Part shown: in pieces, positions 1-5,489 of the stretch
Position numbering within the stretch: position 1 is the first letter of the stretch
How the letters are laid out: every line of letters starts with the position of its first letter
NCBI GenBank assembly: GCA_964585225.1
Contig: CAZPCZ010000036.1
Span: 1 to 13,904 of the forward strand
Length of the DNA stretch: 13,904 bases
From: CAZPCZ01 sp964585225
GTDB lineage: Bacteria; Patescibacteriota; Patescibacteriia; JACPHY01
Direction: 5' to 3'
The notes under the pieces: generated by a model
Told to the model about the DNA's origin: nothing
What the model saw: the letters and a program-made list of their open reading frames with translations, nothing else
Databases searched by the model: none
Translations under genes and position numbers: made by a program

Positions 1-880
1 CGACGACGGTCGTATCGTCCGGCAACAGCCCCGGCGTCCTCGCGAGCATCCCGTTCTCCACCCGCACCGCCTCGCGGTTCACGAGCGTGAGCCGCCGCCT
101 CACCATGTCCGGGTTCCGGAAGTACTTGTCGTCCGTCCAGAACTGACTGAGCGGCCCGACGAGCTCGCCCTTCCCGGGGAGCGTCCGCTCCGCCGCGGTG
201 ATGAGATCCACGACTCCATCGGTACCGAGGAGGATGGACTGTACCCCACCGCCGCGCTGATCTTTCGCATTTTCGTGCGAAATTGCGAAAGAATCCCCGA
301 ACGGGATTGGAGGACGGAGGCGAAATCTCGTACGCTCCTCCATGGCCGCTCCAGGAGACATCGCGCCGTACATGGGATATGGCGGAGCATTCCCGGGGAA
401 CGGGCCGAGGTTCTCGATCTCACCGTTCACCGCGATGACACCGTCGCCGATGGAGAAGATGTACGCGAACCGCTCGGTGATGAGGCAACCGACGACGGTG
501 GAGAGGAAGTAGTCGAGGATGATCCGATCACCCTTCACCGCGAGGTTCGCCATCCGCGGAATGAGCGAGCCGAGTCCGCCGAGGAACTCGCTGCGTACCT
601 CATCCCAGAACTCCGGCACATCAACGGGCTCGCGCTTCGATGCGTCGTACGGATTCGTCGCGTACTCCCAGAAACGATCCTCGATCGCCCGCACGAGGAG
701 CCGAGCCCCGAGCTTCGCGCCAACCTCGCTGTGCACTCCCTCCGAGCACCCGTCGCAGACGACCGCGATCGTGCACCGATCATCCTGGTGCCACGCAAAC
801 GCGTCCTGGTTGTTCCGTCCCGCAGCGACGTGGTCACGTCCGGCCACCGATCCACCGGCGATGTCGAATTGGTTGCGCAT
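1..880 (-). CDS. PP2C-type (PPM) serine/threonine phosphatase, 3' end outside the window
   Basis: The minus strand reads without a stop from ATG at 878-880 to the left edge (293 codons). The order of PPM-family motifs is visible: NNQDAF near residues 23-28, VVCDG near 40-44, STVVG near 127-131, FSIGDG near 142-147, LLGTDG near 217-222 and PDDTT near the edge. The Asp residues of NQD, CDG, TDG and DDT are those that hold the metal pair in PP2C enzymes, so the protein should be an active cytoplasmic Mg/Mn-dependent phosphatase. GGAGG lies 8 bases before the ATG, which fixes the start. No kinase partner is visible. The promoter upstream carries a candidate NrtR operator, which suggests co-regulation with the NAD genes next door. 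The C-terminus is not visible. Substrate unknown. Confidence 0.85.
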   Translation of the reverse strand, partial: MRNQFDIAGGSVAGRDHVAAGRNNQDAFAWHQDDRCTIAVVCDGCSEGVHSEVGAKLGARLLVRAIEDRFWEYATNPYDASKREPVDVPEFWDEVRSEFLGGLGSLIPRMANLAVKGDRIILDYFLSTVVGCLITERFAYIFSIGDGVIAVNGEIENLGPFPGNAPPYPMYGAMSPGAAMEERTRFRLRPPIPFGDSFAISHENAKDQRGGGVQSILLGTDGVVDLITAAERTLPGKGELVGPLSQFWTDDKYFRNPDMVRRRLTLVNREAVRVENGMLARTPGLLPDDTTVV

Positions 881-898
881 TGTTCAATCCTCCTCCGC

Positions 899-950
899 GT
901 AGCGGCGACCTTCAGGTCGCCACCGATGGAGGCCTAAAGGCCTCCGCTAC
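899..950. repeat. 52-bp palindromic repeat, three-way shape
   Basis: Outer arms GTAGCGG (899-905) and CCGCTAC (944-950) enclose two hairpins: GCGACC-TTCA-GGTCGC, and GGAGGCC-TAAA-GGCCTCC (928-945, its 3' end overlapping the outer arm). The form is that of REP-like elements spread in many genomes. It lies in the 5' leader of the phosphatase gene, just upstream of its ribosome binding site, so it would be transcribed. Confidence 0.7.
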
Positions 951-971
951 AGCTGTCCTCGCAATGACACG

Positions 972-1000
972 GTAATACGTGTCATTTTTACACTTATTAA
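972..1000 (-). promoter_or_regulatory. Candidate sigma70 promoter of the phosphatase gene
   Basis: Read on the minus strand, TTAATA (995-1000) is followed after 17 bases by TATTAC (972-977). Each box matches four of six consensus positions. The 17-base spacer is almost exactly filled by the GTGT-N7-ACAC palindrome at 979-993, an arrangement expected for repression. Start of transcription would be near 965. Confidence 0.5.
979..993. promoter_or_regulatory. Candidate NrtR operator 1
   Basis: GTGTCATTTTTACAC: arms GTGT and ACAC around 7 bases. It shares 14 of 15 bases with site 2 at 4322-4336. It sits between the -35 and -10 boxes of the phosphatase promoter. A GT-N7-AC core is what I recall for NrtR sites; the assignment is inferred from that and from the nrtR gene at 4483-5193. 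Confidence 0.55.
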
Positions 1001-1027
1001 GTTGTGAACGACCGATCCCACTTCTAC

Positions 1028-1116
1028 CGTCATCTCGAGCGGAGCCGCAGCGTAGCCGAGAGATCTCCGGGGATTTCTCCGCTTCGCTCGTGCGACTCGC
1101 TCCGGTCGAAATGACG
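1028..1116. repeat. 89-bp imperfect palindrome
   Basis: The ends CGTCATCTCGAGCGGAGC and GCTCCGGTCGAAATGACG are reverse complements at all but two positions. The interior contains further short inverted repeats around GAGATCTCC and GGATTTCTCC. Such palindromes ending in a GAAATGAC-like word recur in many CPR and Bacteroidetes genomes. It sits between the nicotinamidase terminator and the phosphatase promoter. No gene is seen in it. Confidence 0.65.
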
Positions 1117-1140
1117 AGAGGAGTAAGTAATGGACAAAGG

Positions 1141-1174
1141 AAAACGTGGAACGGTATTGTCCCGTACCACGTTT
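1141..1174 (-). terminator. Rho-independent terminator of the nicotinamidase-like gene
   Basis: AAACGTGG (1142-1149) pairs with CCACGTTT (1167-1174). Inside, ACGG (1151-1154) pairs with CCGT (1162-1165) across one A:A mismatch, leaving a 7-base loop. On the minus strand the stem ends in TTTT. It begins 50 bases after the stop codon of the gene at 1224-2063. Confidence 0.75.
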
Positions 1175-1223
1175 CGGTGTTGCGCCGATGCGCACTCCCC
1201 TCTTCCCCTGCCCAGACCCCGCG

Positions 1224-2063
1224 CTAGTCGTTCCCGCAGATGTCGCGGCTCCGGGCGACGCGACGTTCCGCTGTGGTCAACTCGTCGCTGGGTGCTGCAC
1301 CACAGAGCTGGTTGGCCTGCACGAGGCGGATCCCTTTGAAGCTCAGCCGATTGAGCATGGCCCCGACGCTGGTGTCCGGCACGCCGACCGAGCGCGTGGC
1401 GTCCTCGATGACGACCACCTGGAACCCTTCGTCGACGAGGAACACCGCGGTCCAGCCGACGCAGTAGTCGAACGCGAGGCCGCAGCAGAAGACGCGGGTG
1501 ACGCCGCGAGCGCGGAGGACATCCATGAGCTCGGTCGGGGTTCCGGCATCTCCGCGACACGCGGAGTACGCGTGCTCCCGCGGATCCAGCCCCGTGATGA
1601 GGGTGTAGCCGAACTGGGACTCCGGGAGATCCGGATGGAGCTCCGCTTCGTCCGTTCCGGCGATGCTGTGGTCGTCCCACAGCATGAACGCGCCCACCGC
1701 CTCGAGGTACTCCCGGAGGTCCTGCATGGTGAACTTCGCATGCGGAGCGAGGACCTGCGTCACGCCGACTTCGTACACGCGACGGTGGAGAAGCTCGAAC
1801 GTCATCATCGTCTTCGGAGCGATGCCGCGATACGACTTCGCGAGTGCGATGTGCCCGATCGGGTGGCGCTCCTTCTTCGCGATGCGCCTCCGCTTCGGGA
1901 ATACCGGCATCACCCGCCGGATGACCGGCACGACCTCGTGTCCGCCCGGTACTGCGAGACCGCCTCCGGGCATGAACGTCGGCATGACGTCGATGACGAG
2001 TAGTGCATCGTGCTCTCCGACGAGAATCCGCTCGCCGGTCGCGAGCTTGTCGGCTTCTGCCAT
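1224..2063 (-). CDS. pncA: Nicotinamidase-like isochorismatase-fold hydrolase (PncA-like), altered active site
   Basis: The 279-residue protein follows the PncA plan. LLVIDVMPTF (21-30) carries the nucleophile-side Asp25, the GGGLAVPGG stretch (33-41) follows it, and FDYCVGW (198-204) carries the nucleophile Cys201. PncA converts nicotinamide to nicotinate in NAD salvage. The metal-site segment normally reading QDWHPxxH reads KERHPIGH (63-71 region), so Asp is replaced by Glu65 while His67 and His71 remain; His132 is also kept. The catalytic Lys expected before Gly in the HKG/RKG segment appears to be Thr157 (LITG). Activity is therefore uncertain. GGAGG stands 7 bases before ATG 2061-2063; an ATG two codons upstream is too close to it. 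It has its own promoter and terminator. A related amidohydrolase role is possible. Confidence 0.8.
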   Translation of the reverse strand: MAEADKLATGERILVGEHDALLVIDVMPTFMPGGGLAVPGGHEVVPVIRRVMPVFPKRRRIAKKERHPIGHIALAKSYRGIAPKTMMTFELLHRRVYEVGVTQVLAPHAKFTMQDLREYLEAVGAFMLWDDHSIAGTDEAELHPDLPESQFGYTLITGLDPREHAYSACRGDAGTPTELMDVLRARGVTRVFCCGLAFDYCVGWTAVFLVDEGFQVVVIEDATRSVGVPDTSVGAMLNRLSFKGIRLVQANQLCGAAPSDELTTAERRVARSRDICGND

Positions 2064-2100
2064 TGCCATCCCTCCTGCTGCTGGGTTGTAGGGAAGTAAC

Positions 2101-2133
2101 GAATGAACGTGGTGGTACGGTACCACGTCATTC
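2101..2133. promoter_or_regulatory. Palindrome over the nicotinamidase promoter (operator or hairpin)
   Basis: GAATG-A-ACGTGGT (2101-2113) faces ACCACGT-CATTC (2122-2133): 12 paired positions with one extra base and an 8-base loop. It overlaps the candidate -10 box and transcription start of the gene at 1224-2063, so it could be an operator. Equally it could terminate readthrough from the NAD kinase gene. It lacks the GT-N7-AC core of the sites assigned to NrtR. Confidence 0.5.
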
Positions 2134-2145
2134 ATCCGATGTCAA
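2117..2145 (-). promoter_or_regulatory. Candidate sigma70 promoter of the nicotinamidase-like gene
   Basis: On the minus strand a perfect TTGACA (2140-2145) is followed after 17 bases by TACCGT (2117-2122). The -35 box is ideal and the -10 box is weak, and the palindrome at 2101-2133 covers the -10 box. The predicted start near 2110 leaves a leader of about 45 bases. Confidence 0.5.
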
Positions 2146-2211
2146 GGTGCATTCCGTTCGCTCCGGCATCGGATGCTCCGATGCTCGAGTGAACGCCCCA
2201 TTGACGGATTT

Positions 2212-2226
2212 GAAATTTGAAATTTC
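2212..2226. repeat. AT-rich word repeat and small palindrome
   Basis: GAAATTTGAAATTTC is a perfect palindrome built from the word GAAATTT. It lies between the NAD kinase stop and the next promoter. AT-rich words of this kind stand out against the GC-rich genes and recur at other gene borders here (12711-12800, 13365-13455). Confidence 0.45.
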
Positions 2227-2253
2227 AGATTCCGGCAATGAGGCTCTTGTGTG

Positions 2254-3183
2254 TCAGGGTCGGATGAGGTTCGCGGTGCGGTCTGCGAGACCGATCCGGA
2301 GCGTCGTCCCCGCGTTGAACGGAATCGCGTCATCGGCGATGCCGTCGGAGAAGATGACGCCGCCGTCTGCCATCTCCGACACGACGATGAGCTCCTCCCC
2401 TTCCTCGAGCTTCCCGAAGGCGATCGACGTCTTCGTGGCACGCGAGGGAAAGGGTTCCTGGACCGCGAACAGGAGATGCCGCGCTTCCCATGCGAACGGG
2501 ACCGGCAACCGACTCGCCGTGGCGGACTTCCACCCACACGCCTCCGCGATCGCGACGGCGCCGGTGACGATGGAACGAATCCATCCCGTCGAACCGACAC
2601 CGGTCGCGATGATGATCCCGCTCGAGGACTGGCGCTCCTCCTTGCCGCGGTAGCGGATCCGGTATCGCGAGGACACCTGATCGCGCCGCCCGACCTTGAA
2701 GTCGTTCACCGCGAGGAGCTCCTGTCCGTCGCTCGTCGTCGCGCGTGCGAGCGACAGTTCGTCCACTGCGCACGCGCCTCGGACAACCGCGGCGATGACC
2801 TCGCCGATCGCCCCGGGATGAAACCTCGCCAGCGCGCCATCAATGCGCGACGGATCCGGATTCACCGCGAGGATCGGCTGGCCATCGAGGTACTTCGCGA
2901 CGTTCACGACGAGCCCGTCCGGTCCGATCGTGACGACGAGATCGTGCGGCCGGAAGAGGTAGCGAGAGACCAAGTCGCGGGGAATCACTTCCCGAGCGAG
3001 CCCGCGCGGTGCCGCGCCCACGACGCGGTCGAGCGCCTCCCGGCATCGCACGTCCTCCTCCTCGTACTCCGCGAGGGATTCCCCGCGACGTTCGAGGAGG
3101 AAACGGAGCTGACCGTGCGAGTGTCTCCGAGAGAGCTCCTCGAGCCGCGTCGGCTTCGTCACTACGATGACGCGCTCGATCAT
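2254..3183 (-). CDS. nadK: NAD kinase family protein, divergent
   Basis: The 309-residue product has the ATP-NAD kinase layout. VVTIGPDGL (83-91) stands where the family has GGDGT, with Asp89 at the catalytic position. An ND pair (160-161) is at the usual NE/ND site. SSSGIIIATGVGSTGW (186-201) replaces the usual SSGIIxxTPTGSTAY. NAD kinase makes NADP from NAD and ATP in the cytoplasm. The changed GGDGT and TPTGSTAY boxes recall the mitochondrial NADK2 branch more than bacterial PpnK, by memory of motifs only. ATG 3181-3183 lies 4 bases after the SPFH stop, so the two are one operon with coupled translation likely; an upstream start at 3210 would overlap the SPFH gene. No clear Shine-Dalgarno is seen. 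Confidence 0.8.
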   Translation of the reverse strand: MIERVIVVTKPTRLEELSRRHSHGQLRFLLERRGESLAEYEEEDVRCREALDRVVGAAPRGLAREVIPRDLVSRYLFRPHDLVVTIGPDGLVVNVAKYLDGQPILAVNPDPSRIDGALARFHPGAIGEVIAAVVRGACAVDELSLARATTSDGQELLAVNDFKVGRRDQVSSRYRIRYRGKEERQSSSGIIIATGVGSTGWIRSIVTGAVAIAEACGWKSATASRLPVPFAWEARHLLFAVQEPFPSRATKTSIAFGKLEEGEELIVVSEMADGGVIFSDGIADDAIPFNAGTTLRIGLADRTANLIRP

Positions 3184-3187
3184 GGCG

Positions 3188-4066
3188 TCACCGTGCGCCG
3201 TTCGCCGCACCGTGGATGGCCGCGAGGAACTCCGGCGTGAAGTTCAGCTGGCCGACCCGACCGCTCATCCCGAGCTCGCGGATGCCGAGTGCGAACACGA
3301 GGCGCGAGTCGACCTTCTCGTACGGCTCGAGGCGCTTCGCGATCGCGGTCGCATCGGCCGCCGCCTCTGCGACGACGTTCGCGTTGCGCGCCTCGACGAG
3401 CGCCGCGCGCCGCCGCTCGAGCCCCTCCGCGGTCTCCGCCTCGTACTCCTTGAGGCCACGGTCGCTCTTTGCCGCATCCATGCGGCGTTCCGCGAGCGCG
3501 CGGTCGGCGTCGGCGAGCATCTCCTCGCGCGCCTTCGCTTCGAGCGCGCGCTTGAGGTCGAGGTTCGCCGGATTCACGCTCGTGACGAAGAGGTTGCGCA
3601 CCTCGACGCCGATCGCCGTGAACGCCTTCGCGTCCTTGCCGATCGCATCCTGGACGGCGTCCTGGATGCTCGCGGTCGACGTGAGCGCGGACTGGAGCGA
3701 CTTCCCGAGCACCTCGCGGCGCACGTACACCTGCAGCGCGTGCCGCGCGTCATCCTCGATCTTGTCGGGGTCGTCGCTCACGTACGAGCCATTCACGGCG
3801 TTGATCGAGAAGTCGCAGCGCTTGAGGATCTCGTCGAGGATGAGCCCCGCGAGGAGATCGCCCTGGACGACCACCTCCTGCCCATCCAACGTGAGCTCGG
3901 TGAAGGAGAACGGGATCGTGAGGTCCGTCGTCGGCACCTGGACGATCGTCGTCCGCGGACCGACGAGGAACATCTTCCCGCGCCCCTCCGCGCGCCGCTC
4001 GCCAGCGACGTACTTCACGACGTGATCGGTCGGACCACCACGGTAGAATCGGAACGGAAACGGCAT
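3188..4066 (-). CDS. SPFH/band-7 domain protein
   Basis: The 292-residue protein has an SPFH-type body at roughly residues 20-190 (FLVGPRTTIVQVPTTDL near 33-49, then repeated beta and helix segments). It is followed by an Ala/Glu/Arg-rich helix (about 170-250), the usual coiled-coil arm of stomatin and flotillin relatives. No N-terminal membrane segment or signal peptide is visible, unlike most band-7 proteins, so it may be soluble or peripheral. SPFH proteins form ring or cage scaffolds at membranes; the partner here is unknown. An excellent AGGAGGTG precedes ATG 4064-4066. It is the first gene of the operon with nadK, behind a long leader and two candidate NrtR operators. The link to NAD metabolism is positional only. 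Confidence 0.8.
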   Translation of the reverse strand: MPFPFRFYRGGPTDHVVKYVAGERRAEGRGKMFLVGPRTTIVQVPTTDLTIPFSFTELTLDGQEVVVQGDLLAGLILDEILKRCDFSINAVNGSYVSDDPDKIEDDARHALQVYVRREVLGKSLQSALTSTASIQDAVQDAIGKDAKAFTAIGVEVRNLFVTSVNPANLDLKRALEAKAREEMLADADRALAERRMDAAKSDRGLKEYEAETAEGLERRRAALVEARNANVVAEAAADATAIAKRLEPYEKVDSRLVFALGIRELGMSGRVGQLNFTPEFLAAIHGAANGAR

Positions 4067-4361
4067 GGTGACACCTCCTGCTTCGTTGTTGGTTGGAACG
4101 AACGTTCATCGCATCCTCAAGGCAGCGGCTCGATTGGCGCCGATCCGCCCGGGCGAATACATGCGCCGTTTTGCATTTGATGACGAGGTCCATTGAGATC
4201 GCTGCGCGTGAAAGGCGTGGCCGGGGTGCGTCTTCCCTCATGGGGATCGGCGACACTCCAGTACTCGCAGCGCATTGATCTCGGAGCCTCGCTATCCACA
4301 GGCGAGCTCGCTGCCTTCAATGTGTGATTTTTACACTAATTTGAGCCATCCGTACGATCCA
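4067..4361 (-). promoter_or_regulatory. Long structured 5' leader of the SPFH-nadK operon
   Basis: No gene is seen in these 295 bases. As minus-strand RNA, AAGGCAGCG (4309-4317) can pair with CGCTGCCTT (4119-4127): a perfect 9-bp closing stem around about 180 nt. Nested inside, CGCTGCG (4266-4272) can pair with CGCAGCG (4200-4206). The leader then runs about 50 nt to the strong Shine-Dalgarno at 4073-4080. A leader this long in front of an NAD kinase operon could hold a regulatory element. I do not recognise a riboswitch class. Confidence 0.4.
4322..4336. promoter_or_regulatory. Candidate NrtR operator 2
   Basis: GTGTGATTTTTACAC, 14 of 15 bases shared with site 1 at 979-993, and the shared bases run on into CACTwATT. 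It lies about 30 bases downstream of the predicted start of SPFH-nadK transcription, within the leader. Confidence 0.55.
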
Positions 4362-4367
4362 TACTTA

Positions 4368-4382
4368 TTGTATAATATACAC
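4368..4382. promoter_or_regulatory. Candidate NrtR operator 3
   Basis: TTGTATAATATACAC: TTGT-N7-ACAC, with flanks ACTTA and TAAAT extending the two-fold symmetry. It overlaps the -10 box of the SPFH-nadK promoter. With site 2, about 46 bases away centre to centre, it could allow paired binding. Confidence 0.5.
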
Positions 4383-4397
4383 TAAATACCGTGTCAA
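4369..4397 (-). promoter_or_regulatory. Sigma70 promoter of SPFH-nadK
   Basis: On the minus strand a perfect TTGACA (4392-4397) is followed after 17 bases by TATACA (4369-4374). A TATTAT box lies at a 14-base spacing. The first bases, TTGACACGGT, are the same as in the promoter of the large RNA at 9140. Operator 3 covers the -10 box. Confidence 0.65.
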
Positions 4398-4449
4398 GGG
4401 GCCTTCGGCCCTCAACCACCCCCCTCGCTCCCCCTCCATGGGAGGGGGA
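4398..4449 (-). terminator. Two GC-rich hairpins after nrtR
   Basis: CCCCCTCC-ATG-GGAGGGGG (4430-4448) and GGGCC-TTC-GGCCC (4399-4411) lie between the nrtR stop and the SPFH promoter. They may end nrtR transcription, but neither is followed by a T-run on the minus strand, so they may instead be copies of common GC-rich palindromic repeats. Confidence 0.4.
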
Positions 4450-4482
4450 AAAATCGTAGGAAGAATGAGTGTGTTCGGTCCG

Positions 4483-5193
4483 CTACGCCTTGGCCACGAA
4501 CGTCTTGACCATGACCGGCTCGCGTTTCGTGAAGCGCCAGAGTTGTGCGGGTCTCCCCTTCCCGACGCGTTGCCACTGGTGCGTCGGCTTCACGAAGTTG
4601 AGGCTGACGATCTTCTTCCGGAAGTTCCGCTTATCGAGCGGTTTTCCAAGAATCGCTTCGTACGTCATCTGGAGTTCAGACAACGTGAACCGGTTCGGCA
4701 GCATCGCGTACGCGACGTTCGTGTACTCGAGCTTGTACCGAAGCCGCTGCAGCGCGTACGCGAGGATATGCGCGTGGTCGAACGCGAGCGTCGGGAGTTC
4801 CGTGACCGGCCACCACCGCGCATCCGCGGCATCAGACCCACCGCGTGGCTCGATCCCCTCTCCGTGAATGAGTGCGAGGTATGTAACGGAGATCACACGA
4901 CCGCGTGGATCGCGGGCAACATCCCCGAACGTGAAAAGCTGCTCGAGGTACTCCCCCGCCACACGAATGCCGGCCTCCTCTCGGAGCTCGCGTTTCGCGG
5001 CGTGATCGAGCGTCTCCTCCGGGAGTACGAATCCTCCGGGGATCGCCCACTTCCCCTCAAAGGGCGGCATCGCACGACGAATGAGCACGATCTGCAATGC
5101 ACCATCACGGATGGCGCAGACTACAATGTCGACCGCGACGAGCGGTCGGCGCATCTCCTTGGTGGCGAATGTCGGGGAGAGTCTCTTTGCCAT
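4483..5193 (-). CDS. nrtR: NrtR-type transcriptional regulator (Nudix domain plus winged helix)
   Basis: The 236-residue product has an N-terminal Nudix domain (about 16-140) with a complete Nudix box from Gly54 to Ile76 (G-x5-E-x7-RELREEAGI). A C-terminal winged-helix segment (about 158-225) contains FTLSELQMTYEAILG and KGRPAQLWRF. This architecture is that of NrtR, a repressor of NAD-biosynthesis genes that lets go of DNA on binding ADP-ribose. The Nudix box is often decayed in NrtR proteins; here it is intact, so ADP-ribose hydrolysis is also possible. The start ATG 5191-5193 is chosen because it follows the promoter closely; no Shine-Dalgarno is seen, and an ATG at 5241 is the alternative. 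A GTGT-N7-ACAT site over its promoter suggests self-control. Confidence 0.85.
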   Translation of the reverse strand: MAKRLSPTFATKEMRRPLVAVDIVVCAIRDGALQIVLIRRAMPPFEGKWAIPGGFVLPEETLDHAAKRELREEAGIRVAGEYLEQLFTFGDVARDPRGRVISVTYLALIHGEGIEPRGGSDAADARWWPVTELPTLAFDHAHILAYALQRLRYKLEYTNVAYAMLPNRFTLSELQMTYEAILGKPLDKRNFRKKIVSLNFVKPTHQWQRVGKGRPAQLWRFTKREPVMVKTFVAKA

Positions 5194-5212
5194 GTACTGA
5201 ACAATCGATTTT

Positions 5213-5227
5213 GTGTGATACGTACAT
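5213..5227. promoter_or_regulatory. Candidate NrtR operator 4 (autoregulation)
   Basis: GTGTGATACGTACAT: GTGT-N7-ACAT, beginning with the same GTGTGAT as site 2. It overlaps the end of the nrtR -10 box and the predicted transcription start, 20 bases upstream of the start codon. Confidence 0.5.
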
Positions 5228-5234
5228 CTTACCA
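5226..5234 (-). promoter_or_regulatory. Extended -10 promoter of nrtR
   Basis: On the minus strand TGGTAAGAT is an extended -10 box (TGn plus TAAGAT). No convincing -35 box is found 15-18 bases upstream, as is usual for extended -10 promoters. Transcription would start near 5219. Confidence 0.45.
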
Positions 5235-5309
5235 TAGCCACCCCAGGACTAATTTCCGATCATGAGAGGATGTTTTTGGCTCTCCTGAGCCGCGAATGTA
5301 GCAACACGC

Positions 5310-5336
5310 TTGATTTTGTGGTATACTTGGTATAGT
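5310..5336 (+). promoter_or_regulatory. Promoter of the secreted-protein gene
   Basis: TTGATT (5310-5315) and an extended -10 TGGTATAGT (5328-5336) with a 15-base spacer. Transcription would start near 5343, giving a leader of about 147 bases that includes the ATTCGT repeat. Confidence 0.5.
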
Positions 5337-5444
5337 CGTTTTCCGCCTCAATCCACAGGCGCGGGGTCTCCGTGCCATAACCGCGGAATCGCAAAAGGTC
5401 GAAGTCCAATGCCAACATCCGAACCAGCATGTGTGGATTCGCAA

Positions 5445-5476
5445 ATTCGTAGATTCGTGAACATTCGTAGATTCGT
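5445..5476. repeat. ATTCGTAGATTCGT direct repeat
   Basis: Two perfect 14-bp copies (5445-5458 and 5463-5476), 18 bases apart, made of the word ATTCGT. They end 13 bases before the chosen start of the secreted protein. The same frame is open upstream, but translation of the repeat (RRFV, IRRFV) does not look like protein, which supports the later start. Confidence 0.6.
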
Positions 5477-5489
5477 AAGGCGCAAGCCT

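Noticed and set aside
275..937. 220-codon plus-strand frame
   Set aside because: Shadow of the PP2C gene on the other strand, which shows all family motifs.
4117..4320. 67-codon minus-strand frame in the SPFH leader
   Set aside because: Needs a non-ATG start, has no ribosome site or recognisable features, and its ends coincide with the paired leader stem.
5310..5489. Upstream extension of the secreted protein by 60 codons
   Set aside because: It overlaps the promoter, translates the ATTCGT repeat, and would place the signal peptide in the middle of the protein.
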